Origin: an uncultured Eubacteriales bacterium
GTDB taxonomy: Bacteria > Bacillota > Clostridia > Oscillospirales > Oscillospiraceae
Reading direction: 5' to 3'
DNA: 64,000 bases
Assembly (NCBI GenBank): GCA_900544405.1
Contig: UQVA01000004.1
Location: forward strand, 46,627-110,626
This document shows positions 40,889 to 49,451 of the stretch, piece by piece. A program made the position numbers and the translations under genes. The first letter of the stretch is position 1. Every line of letters begins with the position of its first letter. The notes beneath the pieces were generated by a model that saw nothing but the letters and a program-made list of their open reading frames with translations, had not been told where the DNA came from and did not search any database.

Positions 40889-43273
40889 ATGAAAAAATTC
40901 GATTTGAATCGGGGCTGGCGGCTCACCTGTCTGGATGAGGACCGGGAGGACATGATCGTCGATCTGCCCCATGACGCTATGTGCGCCGAGCGGCGCAGCC
41001 TGCAAAGCCGGGGACGGCACAACATCGGCTGGTTTGAGGGCCATGACTATGCCTATACGAAAACGCTGACCCTGCCGGAGGGCTACGACGCCTTTGAACT
41101 GGAATTGGAAGGCGTGTATCACAATGCCGAGGTCTATGTGAACGGCCAGAAGGCCATGTACCGGCCCAACGGCTATACCTGCTTCCACGGGGATATTACG
41201 TCCCTGCTGCACCCCGGCGAAAATGAAATCCGTGTGATCGCCCGGAACGCCGACCAGCCCAACAGCCGCTGGTACACCGGCACGGGCATTTACCGGCCTG
41301 TATGGCTCTACGGGGGCAAGGGACAGTACATCCTGCTGAACAGCCTCCGCATCCGCACCCTGTCCATCGGGGAAACGGCCCGCATTGCCCTCCGGGCGGA
41401 CACCAGATTGCCGGGGGACGTGACCTTTGACATTCGGGACCCGGAGGGAAGCCTGGTGGGCAGCTTTTCCGGAAAAAGCGGGGCGGTTTTGGAAGCGGAC
41501 ATTCCCGCTGCCAGACTCTGGAGCCCGGCTACTCCCTTCCTGTACACCTGCACGGCCAGAACCGGGGACGATGAAGTGACTGAGACCTTCGGTATCCGAA
41601 CCCTGACCTGGACGGCGGAAACCGGCATTGCCATCAACGGCCAGCACACTATTTTGAAGGGTGCCTGCATCCATCACGACAACGGCGTGCTGGGGGCCTG
41701 CGCTTTCCCGGAGGCAGAGGAGCGGAAGATCCGGCTTCTGAAGGACGTGGGCTATAACGCCATCCGTTCCGCCCACAATCCCTGCTCCAAGGCCATGCTT
41801 GCCGCCTGCGACCGGCTGGGTGTGCTGGTCATGGACGAGTACACGGATATGTGGTACATCCACAAAAACGCCCACGACTACGCCAGCTATATGCGGGAGT
41901 GGTGGCATCAGGACCTGTTGGAAATGGTGGACAAGGACTACAACCACCCCAGCGTAATTCTTTACTCTACCGGCAACGAGGTGGCCGAGACCGGCCAGAA
42001 GGAGGGCATCGCCCTGACCGGGGCCATGACCGAGTACCTCCACACGCTGGACGACAGCCGCCCCGTGACCTGCGGCATCAATATTTTCTTCAACTTCCTC
42101 TATTCCATGGGCTTCGGCGTGTACAGCGATGAAAAGGCAAAAAAAGAGTCGGAACAGCCTGCGGAAAAGCGGAAAAAGGCCGTGGGCAGCGAATTTTACA
42201 ACACCCTGGCGGGACTGCTGGGAGACACCACCATGAAGGTGGGGGCTTCCCTTCCCATGTGCGACTGGAAAACCAGAGACGCTTACGCCAATATGGACGT
42301 GGCGGGCTATAATTACGGTATCCTCCGCTATCGCCACGACCTGAAAAAATATCCCAATCGGCTGATTCTGGGCAGCGAGACCTTCTGCAACGATGCCTAT
42401 AAGTTTTACGAGCTGGCCAAGCAGGAAAAGCGCATCGTGGGCGATTTCGTCTGGGCGGGTATGGATTACATGGGCGAGGCGGGCATCGGCACCTGGGAAT
42501 ACCCGGACCACGCCCCCATGGAGACCGAGGACCCGGGCTGGCTCACCGCCGGAAGCGGACGGCTGAACATTCTTGGCTTCCCCGGCGGCGAGGCGGCCTA
42601 TACCTCTGTGGCGCTGGAGCGGGAAATGGGACCGAAAATTGCTGTGCGGCCGGTGTACCAGACCGGTAAGCACACCCCCTCCGCTTGGAAAATGACGGAC
42701 GCCATGGAAAGCTGGGGCTGGCCAGGCTGCGAGGGCAAGACCGCCCGTATTGAAGTTTACGCCCGTGCCGCCAGTGTGGAACTGCGGCTGAATGGGGTGA
42801 AAATCGGGCGGAAAGACCTGAAAAACGACTGCGTTGCCCATTTTTCCGTCCCCTACGCCCCCGGCGTGCTGGAAGCGGTCAGCTACGACGCTTCCGGACG
42901 GGAACTGGGCCGGGAGGCCCTGCGAAGCCCCGACAAGACCACGAAACTGACCGTCACACCGGAACGGGACAGCGCCGAGCCGGAGGGCCTGTGCTTCCTG
43001 CGGCTCCGCTACACCGATGAAAGGGGCGTCTGGAAGCCCATGGAGAAGCACCGGCTGACAGCTGCCGTGGAGAACGGCGAGCTGCTGGGCTTCGGCAACG
43101 GCTGCTCCTACAATCCCGACGGCTACTGGACCGACGAGAGCAACACCTACTACGGCGAGGCCCTGGCGGTGGTCCGGGCAGGGACTTCCGGCAGCGTCCG
43201 GGTCCGGTTCTGGGACGAAACCAACACCTATTCGGTTGAAATACCGATCCAAGGGGAGGAAGCAAAATGCTGA
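40889..43273 (+). CDS. Glycoside hydrolase family 2 (beta-galactosidase/glucuronidase-like)
   Basis: A 794-residue cytoplasmic GH2 enzyme with no signal peptide. The N-terminal jelly-roll (RGWRLTCLDEDRED, YVNGQKAMYRPNGYT), an Ig-like domain near 180-270, and the TIM barrel are in order. The acid/base is Glu364 in STGNEV and the nucleophile Glu497 in ILGSETF. Two further sandwich domains close the protein. Beta-galactosidase, beta-glucuronidase or alpha-L-arabinopyranosidase activities are all possible. It overlaps the rhamnosidase gene by 7 bases. No convincing promoter is visible in the preceding 90 bases. Confidence 0.9.
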   Translation: MKKFDLNRGWRLTCLDEDREDMIVDLPHDAMCAERRSLQSRGRHNIGWFEGHDYAYTKTLTLPEGYDAFELELEGVYHNAEVYVNGQKAMYRPNGYTCFHGDITSLLHPGENEIRVIARNADQPNSRWYTGTGIYRPVWLYGGKGQYILLNSLRIRTLSIGETARIALRADTRLPGDVTFDIRDPEGSLVGSFSGKSGAVLEADIPAARLWSPATPFLYTCTARTGDDEVTETFGIRTLTWTAETGIAINGQHTILKGACIHHDNGVLGACAFPEAEERKIRLLKDVGYNAIRSAHNPCSKAMLAACDRLGVLVMDEYTDMWYIHKNAHDYASYMREWWHQDLLEMVDKDYNHPSVILYSTGNEVAETGQKEGIALTGAMTEYLHTLDDSRPVTCGINIFFNFLYSMGFGVYSDEKAKKESEQPAEKRKKAVGSEFYNTLAGLLGDTTMKVGASLPMCDWKTRDAYANMDVAGYNYGILRYRHDLKKYPNRLILGSETFCNDAYKFYELAKQEKRIVGDFVWAGMDYMGEAGIGTWEYPDHAPMETEDPGWLTAGSGRLNILGFPGGEAAYTSVALEREMGPKIAVRPVYQTGKHTPSAWKMTDAMESWGWPGCEGKTARIEVYARAASVELRLNGVKIGRKDLKNDCVAHFSVPYAPGVLEAVSYDASGRELGREALRSPDKTTKLTVTPERDSAEPEGLCFLRLRYTDERGVWKPMEKHRLTAAVENGELLGFGNGCSYNPDGYWTDESNTYYGEALAVVRAGTSGSVRVRFWDETNTYSVEIPIQGEEAKC

Positions 43274-45825
43274 GCATCCGAAGATTTACCTGCGAAAATC
43301 TGGAACGCAACTGCGTCACCGATGAAAAAAATCCCCGGTTTTCCTTCGTGCCGGAAAGCGACCGGCCGGGAGCAAAACTGGTCAAGGCAAAGCTGACGGT
43401 AGGGGACTGGTCCACGGAGACCACCGAGCAAATTGCCGTTCCCTACGGCGGGGCGGCGCTGAAGCCCTTTACCCGGTATGAAGCCACTGTGGAAATTACA
43501 GACGATGCCGGGGAAACCGCCAAAGCGTCCCTGACCTTTGAGACAGGGCGGCTGGACACCCCCTGGCAGGGCATGTGGATCAGCGACCCCGATTATCACT
43601 TTACCGAGAAGAAAGTCTCCCCGGTCCCCATGACCTTCTGCAAGACCTTCCCGGCGGATAAGGCCGTGGCCTCGGCCAGGCTTTACGCCACGGCCATGGG
43701 CATCTATGAGTTGAATTTGAACGGCAAAAAAGTGGGAAATCAGTATTTTGCCCCCGGTTTTACATCGTACAAGACCAATTTGCAGTACCAGACCTACGAC
43801 ATTACAGACCTGCTGACGGAAAACAACACCCTGACGGCTGTGGTCGGCGGCGGCTGGGCGGTGGGCTCCTTCGTGTTCACCCGGCAGAACCGCATTTCCG
43901 CCGACCGGCAGGCACTTTTGCTGGAAATTCAAATCACCTACGCCGACGGCAGCACCCAGTTCGTAGGGACCGACAACAGCTGGCTGGTGACGGAGGAAGG
44001 CCCCTACCGGGCCTCTGACTTCTACGACGGCGAGACTTATGACGCCACCGTGGACGAGGAAAAAATCTGCTGGCGCAACGCCGCCGAAGAAAAGCTGCGG
44101 CTGTCGCCTTCCATTCGGGCGGCCTACGGGGACCCGGTGGTGGCCCATGAGCGCATGACCCCCATTTCCTGCACCAGGCGGGGAGAAGAACTTATCTACG
44201 ACTTCGGCCAGAACTTCGCCGGTGTGGTGGACCTGGACATCCGGGGCAAAAAGGGACAGAAAATTACCGTCCGCCATGCGGAACTTCTGAATCCCGACGG
44301 CAGCCTGAACGTGAAGTTCCTGCGGACCGCCAAGGCCACGGCGACTTATATCTGCACCGACGGGCAGCAGCACTATTCTCCCCGGCTTACTTACATGGGC
44401 TTCCGGTACATCAGCATCACCGGCATTGAGGAATCGGACGTTACCGTTCACGCCCTGGCCCTGTACTCCGACGTGCGGGAGAACGGCGGTTTTGCCTGCT
44501 CCAATGCCATGCTGAACCGCCTGCAGGAAAATATCCTCTGGTCCTCCAAGTCCAACTTCATGGACATTCCCACCGACTGCCCCCAGCGGGACGAACGGAT
44601 GGGCTGGACCGGGGACATTGCGGTGTTCTCTCCCGTGGCCTGCTATAATTTCGACATGAGCCGCTTCCTGAACAAGTGGATGCTGGACCTGAAGGCCGAG
44701 CAGCTGCCCACCGGCGGCGTACCCAACACGATTCCGTTGCAGGGCTTCGGCTTCCCGGCCACCATGCCGGTGATGGCGGTGGACTGGTGGGACGATGCCT
44801 GCGTGCTGGTACCCTGGAACGAATATAAGGCCCGTGGAGACGTGGAAATTCTGCGGAGATTCTACCCCGGCATGAAGAAATACGTCCATGCCTGCAAATT
44901 CTGGGCGGGGCTTCTCAGCGTAGGGAAGCACCGGTATATCTGGGATACCCCCGGCGTGTTCCACTTCGGGGACTGGGTGGCTCCGGACGTGCCGAAAATG
45001 AACCAGTGGCAGGCCCGGTCCAAGTGGACGGCCACCGCCAGCCTGAAAAACTGTGCGGCGCTGACGGGGAAAATTGCCGAAATTCTGGGAAAACCGGAGG
45101 AAGCGGCGGAATACAAGGCCCTCAGCGAAAAAGTGGCCGACGCCTATTGCAGCGTGTTCACCGATGGGGCGGGCAAGCTGAAGGAGGAATTCCAGACCGG
45201 CTATGTGCTGCCCATTTATCTGGATATGTTCCCGGATGGGGCCACCAAGGCCAAGGCGGCGGACAATCTGGACGCCCTGGTGCGGAGAAACGACTACTGC
45301 ATCGGCACCGGCTTCCCCGGCACCCCCTACATCCTCTTCGCATTGGCGGACAACGGCCACGCCGACACCGCTTACAAAATGCTGCTGAATACGAAATGCC
45401 CCTCCTGGCTCTATCAGGTAAAGCTGGGCGCTACCACCATCTGGGAACGGTGGGACGGCCTGAACGAGCAGGGGGAATGTCCCATCGGCGACGATGGCAC
45501 GGACATTATGATCTCCTATAATCACTATGCTTCCGGAGCCGTGGGTGACTTCCTGTACCGCCGGACCGCCGGTATTGAGGAAATTCAGCCGGGCTACCGG
45601 CGCTTCCGGGTCCAGCCGCTTCCCGGCGGGGACCTGACTTGGGCGGAGAGCCATACGGAGACCCCCTACGGCAAGATCGCCCTCCGTTGGGAACGGAACG
45701 GTTCGGATTTTACCCTGGACCTGACGGTGCCCATGGGTACGGAATGTGACCTGACCCTGCCGGACGGCAGCAGCAAGACTCTGCAAAGCGGGCATTATGT
45801 CCGGAAATGCCAGATGAAAGGATGA
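43267..45825 (+). CDS. Glycoside hydrolase family 78 alpha-L-rhamnosidase
   Basis: An 852-residue intracellular alpha-L-rhamnosidase. The N-terminal Fn3-like and beta-sandwich domains (AMGIYELNLNGKKVG, APGFTSYKTNLQYQTYD) precede an alpha/alpha toroid. The catalytic stretch DCPQRDERMGWTGD carries the general acid Glu443, and IWERWDG is typical of the second half. A C-terminal sandwich ends the protein. It would remove terminal rhamnose from plant glycosides such as rutinosides; the neighbouring GH2, GH3 and symporter fit a shared pathway. Confidence 0.93.
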   Translation: MLSIRRFTCENLERNCVTDEKNPRFSFVPESDRPGAKLVKAKLTVGDWSTETTEQIAVPYGGAALKPFTRYEATVEITDDAGETAKASLTFETGRLDTPWQGMWISDPDYHFTEKKVSPVPMTFCKTFPADKAVASARLYATAMGIYELNLNGKKVGNQYFAPGFTSYKTNLQYQTYDITDLLTENNTLTAVVGGGWAVGSFVFTRQNRISADRQALLLEIQITYADGSTQFVGTDNSWLVTEEGPYRASDFYDGETYDATVDEEKICWRNAAEEKLRLSPSIRAAYGDPVVAHERMTPISCTRRGEELIYDFGQNFAGVVDLDIRGKKGQKITVRHAELLNPDGSLNVKFLRTAKATATYICTDGQQHYSPRLTYMGFRYISITGIEESDVTVHALALYSDVRENGGFACSNAMLNRLQENILWSSKSNFMDIPTDCPQRDERMGWTGDIAVFSPVACYNFDMSRFLNKWMLDLKAEQLPTGGVPNTIPLQGFGFPATMPVMAVDWWDDACVLVPWNEYKARGDVEILRRFYPGMKKYVHACKFWAGLLSVGKHRYIWDTPGVFHFGDWVAPDVPKMNQWQARSKWTATASLKNCAALTGKIAEILGKPEEAAEYKALSEKVADAYCSVFTDGAGKLKEEFQTGYVLPIYLDMFPDGATKAKAADNLDALVRRNDYCIGTGFPGTPYILFALADNGHADTAYKMLLNTKCPSWLYQVKLGATTIWERWDGLNEQGECPIGDDGTDIMISYNHYASGAVGDFLYRRTAGIEEIQPGYRRFRVQPLPGGDLTWAESHTETPYGKIALRWERNGSDFTLDLTVPMGTECDLTLPDGSSKTLQSGHYVRKCQMKG

Positions 45826-45830
45826 ACAAC

Positions 45831-47288
45831 ATGAAAAACAAAAACTTCTGGGGCAATCCGCTGGTGCGCTCCAAGGTCCGCAGCGACGACGTGAAAGTGC
45901 CGGAAATGCTGCTGGGCTACCTGATCGGACCCTTCGGCGCCCTGCTGGCCTCGGGCATTTTCACCAGCATCCTGCAGACCTACTTCACGGACGTGCTCAA
46001 GCTGGATCTGGCCTTCCTGACCACGCTGCAGCTGGTGTCCACGGTGTTCATCGTGGCGGCCAACCTGGTGGTGGGTCAGCTCATCGAGCGGACCAAGACC
46101 CTGGCGGGCAAGGCCCGGCCCTGGATCCTGCTTTCGGCCCTGACCCTCTCCGTGGCCAGCGTGCTGATGTTCATTGTTCCCTTTGAAGGAACAGCCAAGT
46201 ATGTGTGGGTGGCCATTGCCTACAACCTCTTTTATGCCGTGGCCTATCCCATTTACAACACCGCAAACTCCGCTCTTATCCCCCTGTCCACCCGGAACAG
46301 CAAGCAGCGGGGGACCCTGGCTTCCCTGACCAATATTGCTGGCCTGGGCGTCATGGGTGCCGGCAGCATGATCTTCCCCCTGCTGGTGTCCTTCGCCCTG
46401 AAGGAGAATCAGGCCCTGTGGTTCGTGGCCATGCTGGCCGTGGCCATTTTCTCCGCCCTGACCATTTATCTCCAGTACCTCTTCACCAGGGAGCGGGTCA
46501 CGGAGGAACTGGCCGGACAGGCGAAGGCTGACGAGAAGAAGCCCGCTCCCTCCATTGGCCGTCAGCTGAAGGCCGTCACCGGGGAGAAGATGTGGTGGAT
46601 CGTCATGCTGTTCTACATCGGCTTCCAGTGGAGCGGCGCTCTGAAAAACGGTTCCATGTCCTACTTCTGCAAGTGGGTGCTGGATAATTCCTTCTACGGC
46701 AATGCCGATGCCTGGGGTGCTTCTCAGTCCCTGCTGTCCATCCTGGGCGCCGTGCCCATGGCCGTGGCGGCTTTGGTGGTGGCTCCTCTGTGCAACAAGT
46801 TCGGCAAACGCTGGGTCTGCATGGCCGGTATGCTGCTGGGCGCTGGCGGCGGCCTCATCGCCGGCCTCGGCGGCGGGAACATTGTCCCCGTGGCCATCGG
46901 CGTGGCCCTGAAATGCCTGGGTTCCGCTCCCGCCTGCTACATGATTTTGGCTCTGCTGGCCGACGTCATCGATCACATCGAGTTCAAAGAGGGCATCCGC
47001 ACCGACGGCCTGACCATGTCCATTTACAGCTCCATCATGGTGGCCGGAACGCCCATCTGCAACGCCATTTTCAGCGCCCTGCTCAACGGCAGCGGCTATG
47101 ACCAGAATGCCAGCGTGGCTCTGGGCACGGCTGCCCAGAGTGCGGCTGCCAAGAGCGCCATTTCCGTCAGCTATATCTGGGTGGAGACCGTGGCCTATCT
47201 GGTCTGCGCTGCGCTGATCTTCTCCTTTACCATCGAGAAGGATCTGTCTGCCGAGCAGGCGGAGATCGCCAAGCGGAGCGGGAAATAA
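45831..47288 (+). CDS. GPH family sugar:cation symporter
   Basis: A 485-residue glycoside-pentoside-hexuronide:cation symporter (MelB/XylP type) with twelve helices. Family signs are VPEMLLGYLIGPFG at the N-terminus, a Arg-rich loop GKARPWIL, and DVIDHIEFKEGIRTDG in the second half, the site of MelB-like cation and sugar coupling. The ATG at 45831 has AAAGGA 8 bases upstream; two earlier in-frame ATGs lie inside the rhamnosidase end. It presumably imports the glycosides hydrolysed by the neighbouring enzymes. Confidence 0.93.
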   Translation: MKNKNFWGNPLVRSKVRSDDVKVPEMLLGYLIGPFGALLASGIFTSILQTYFTDVLKLDLAFLTTLQLVSTVFIVAANLVVGQLIERTKTLAGKARPWILLSALTLSVASVLMFIVPFEGTAKYVWVAIAYNLFYAVAYPIYNTANSALIPLSTRNSKQRGTLASLTNIAGLGVMGAGSMIFPLLVSFALKENQALWFVAMLAVAIFSALTIYLQYLFTRERVTEELAGQAKADEKKPAPSIGRQLKAVTGEKMWWIVMLFYIGFQWSGALKNGSMSYFCKWVLDNSFYGNADAWGASQSLLSILGAVPMAVAALVVAPLCNKFGKRWVCMAGMLLGAGGGLIAGLGGGNIVPVAIGVALKCLGSAPACYMILALLADVIDHIEFKEGIRTDGLTMSIYSSIMVAGTPICNAIFSALLNGSGYDQNASVALGTAAQSAAAKSAISVSYIWVETVAYLVCAALIFSFTIEKDLSAEQAEIAKRSGK

Positions 47289-47318
47289 GACGAACGGTTC
47301 CCCAAAGGGACAAACGGT

Positions 47319-47364
47319 ATTCACGCAAGGAGGAAATGTGCTTCCCCTTGCGTGAATTTCGTGT
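47319..47364 (+). terminator. Terminator/regulatory hairpin between symporter and response regulator
   Basis: A perfect 12-bp stem ATTCACGCAAGG/CCTTGCGTGAAT, extended by GGAA/TTCC with one bulged A, followed by TTCGTGTTAT. It lies between the symporter gene and the two-component genes and may also be an operator, since the next promoter overlaps its 3' arm. Confidence 0.6.
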
Positions 47365-47370
47365 TATAAT
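47342..47370 (+). promoter_or_regulatory. Promoter of the two-component operon
   Basis: A perfect TATAAT (47365-47370) with only TTCCCC at the -35 position (17-base spacer). The weak -35 inside a palindrome suggests that an activator or repressor acts here. Confidence 0.5.
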
Positions 47371-47403
47371 AAGTATAGAAACTACTTTCAGGGGGTGTGC
47401 GCC

Positions 47404-48114
47404 TTGATCCGCATTGCTATCGTAGAGGACGACGATGCCTACCGCCGCCAGCTGGTAGACTTTCTCAAGCGCTATGAATCCGAAAGCGGCGAGAGCTTTC
47501 GCCTTTCCCTTTTTTCCGACGGTATGGAAATCGTGCAGGATTACCGGTCGGAATACGACATCATCCTTATGGATATTGAAATGCGCTACATGGACGGCAT
47601 GACTGCCGCCGAGCGCATCCGGAAGCTGGACATGGAGGTGGTTATCATCTTCATCACCAATATGTCCCAGTATGTGATGAAGGGCTACACCGTGGACGCC
47701 ATGGACTTTGTGCTCAAGCCCATCACCTACTATGCCTTCTCCCAGCGTATCGACCGGGCCTTGCAGCGGATGCGCCGCCGGAGCAAGCACTATATTGCGC
47801 TCTCCTGCCAGGGGGGCATGATGAAGCTGGACGTGTCCGAGATCACCTATGTGGAGGTGCTGGACCACGACCTGGTGTACCACACCCGCCGGGGCGGCTT
47901 CACCACCAAGGGAGCCCTTTCTGAGGCGGAGCGGCTTCTGGGGGAGAAGAATTTCTTCCGGTGCAACAAAGGGTATCTGGTGAATCTGGAATATGTGGAG
48001 TCCGTGCAGAATTTCGAGGTCCAGGTGGCCGGAACCCTCATTCAAGTGAGCCGCCCAAAGAAAAAAGCCCTGCTGGATGCTCTGAATAATTATGTAAACG
48101 AGGTGAGCAAGTAG
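47404..48114 (+). CDS. LytTR family response regulator (AgrA/VirR-like)
   Basis: A 236-residue response regulator. The receiver has acidic pocket residues VEDDDAY near the N-terminus, phosphoacceptor Asp57 in ILMDIEM, and the Lys in FVLKPI. Its output is a LytTR DNA-binding domain (about 135-232: EITYVEVLDHDLVYHT, FFRCNKGYLVNLEYVE). I chose TTG at 47404, 8 bases after AGGGGG; a GTG three codons earlier lies within the ribosome site. The kinase follows with TAGTG overlap. It probably controls the surrounding saccharide genes. Confidence 0.9.
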   Translation: MIRIAIVEDDDAYRRQLVDFLKRYESESGESFRLSLFSDGMEIVQDYRSEYDIILMDIEMRYMDGMTAAERIRKLDMEVVIIFITNMSQYVMKGYTVDAMDFVLKPITYYAFSQRIDRALQRMRRRSKHYIALSCQGGMMKLDVSEITYVEVLDHDLVYHTRRGGFTTKGALSEAERLLGEKNFFRCNKGYLVNLEYVESVQNFEVQVAGTLIQVSRPKKKALLDALNNYVNEVSK

Positions 48115-49427
48115 TGCAGGTAGATCTGACCCGGACTCCCGGCGCGTATTATGTGATCGCCTACTTCCTCTCCTCCTGCCTGTACATTGCCGTGAATCCC
48201 AAGCGGTTCCACGGCTGGAAGCGGGTGCTGATTCAGGGAGGCTTTCTGCTGACACTGGGGTCCTTCATGCTCTGGACCGACGGGGTAGACGTGAAACTGT
48301 ATCTGCCTTGCGTGACCCTTGAAGTGTTCCTGGTGTGGCTGTCCCTTCATGTGTGCTGCTGCCTGGACTGGCGCAAGACCACCTACTTCTGTGCCCGGAC
48401 GGTGATGCTGGGGGAGTTTGCCGCCTCCCTGGAATGGCAGCTTTTTTATTACGGCCTGACCACCTGGCATCTTGAACTGAATATGGGCTGGAACATTCTC
48501 TTTCTGCTGGTCATTCACGGCGGCGTGTTTTCCATCATGTATTTTCTGGAACGGCGCTACTGCTCCGGTAACGCCAGCCTCCGCATTACCGGAAAGGAAC
48601 TGGCCGTGGCTGGGACCATCACCCTGGCGGTATATGCCATCAGCAATATGAGCTACGCCCTGTCCGCATCTCCCTTTTCCAGCCAATTCCCGGCGGAAAT
48701 TTTCATCATCCGCACCCTGGCGGACCTGGGCGGCGTGGGGATGCTTTTCGCCTATCACATGCAGCTGCAAATGAACAGCACCCAGCTGGAAAACGACTTT
48801 TTACAGCGGATGCTGCAATTACAATACGACACTTACAAAATGTCTGCCGAAAGCGTGGAGCTGGTGAACCAGAAGTACCACGACCTGAAGCATCAGATAC
48901 AGATCCTCCGCCGGACCGAGAGCGAAGAAGAAAAGAACGCCTATTTGGACCAGATGGAGGAGGAGATCAAGACTTACGAAGCCCGGAACAAGACCGGCAA
49001 CCGGGTCCTGGACATCATCCTGACCACCAAAAGCCTCCAATGCCAGAAGCAGGGCATCAGCCTGACCTGCGTGGCGGAGGGCGAGGAGCTTTCCTTCATG
49101 CGGCCCATGGACATCAGCGCCCTGTTCGGCAACGCCCTGGACAACGCCATCGAAAGCGTCCGAAAAATCGCAGACCCGGACAAGCGGCTCATCCATGTGT
49201 CCGTGCAAAGGCAGAAGGGTTTCCTGCGTATTCGCATTGAAAACTGTTTCGAGGGCAAAATCCGCTTTGAAAACGGAATGCCCGTGACCAGCAAAAAGGA
49301 CAGCGCCTTCCACGGCTACGGCACCAAGAGCATCCGCCGCATCGCAGAATCCTACGGCGGGTCCATGACCATCCATACCGAGGGCGACTGGTTCGAGCTG
49401 CGGGTGCTGATCCCGCTGAGCAAATAG
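48114..49427 (+). CDS. GHKL sensor histidine kinase (AgrC/NatK-like)
   Basis: A 437-residue membrane kinase. Six hydrophobic helices fill residues 1-215. The phosphoacceptor His is in KYHDLKHQIQILRR; the GHKL ATPase has LFGNALDNAIES as N box and a HGYGTKSIRRIAE G-box-like motif. Starts with GTG overlapping the regulator stop. The architecture equals that of AgrC-type peptide sensors, but no AgrB or AgrD gene is close, so the signal is unknown; a sugar or cell-envelope cue is possible. Confidence 0.9.
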   Translation: MQVDLTRTPGAYYVIAYFLSSCLYIAVNPKRFHGWKRVLIQGGFLLTLGSFMLWTDGVDVKLYLPCVTLEVFLVWLSLHVCCCLDWRKTTYFCARTVMLGEFAASLEWQLFYYGLTTWHLELNMGWNILFLLVIHGGVFSIMYFLERRYCSGNASLRITGKELAVAGTITLAVYAISNMSYALSASPFSSQFPAEIFIIRTLADLGGVGMLFAYHMQLQMNSTQLENDFLQRMLQLQYDTYKMSAESVELVNQKYHDLKHQIQILRRTESEEEKNAYLDQMEEEIKTYEARNKTGNRVLDIILTTKSLQCQKQGISLTCVAEGEELSFMRPMDISALFGNALDNAIESVRKIADPDKRLIHVSVQRQKGFLRIRIENCFEGKIRFENGMPVTSKKDSAFHGYGTKSIRRIAESYGGSMTIHTEGDWFELRVLIPLSK

Positions 49428-49451
49428 CGACCCCATCAAAGGAGCAAGACC

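Noticed and set aside
47336..47407. A 23-codon frame (MCFPLREFRV...) as an AgrD-like signal peptide
   Set aside because: AGGAGG is only two bases from the ATG and lies inside the terminator stem. The peptide has no AgrD leader, thiolactone-Cys position or charged tail.
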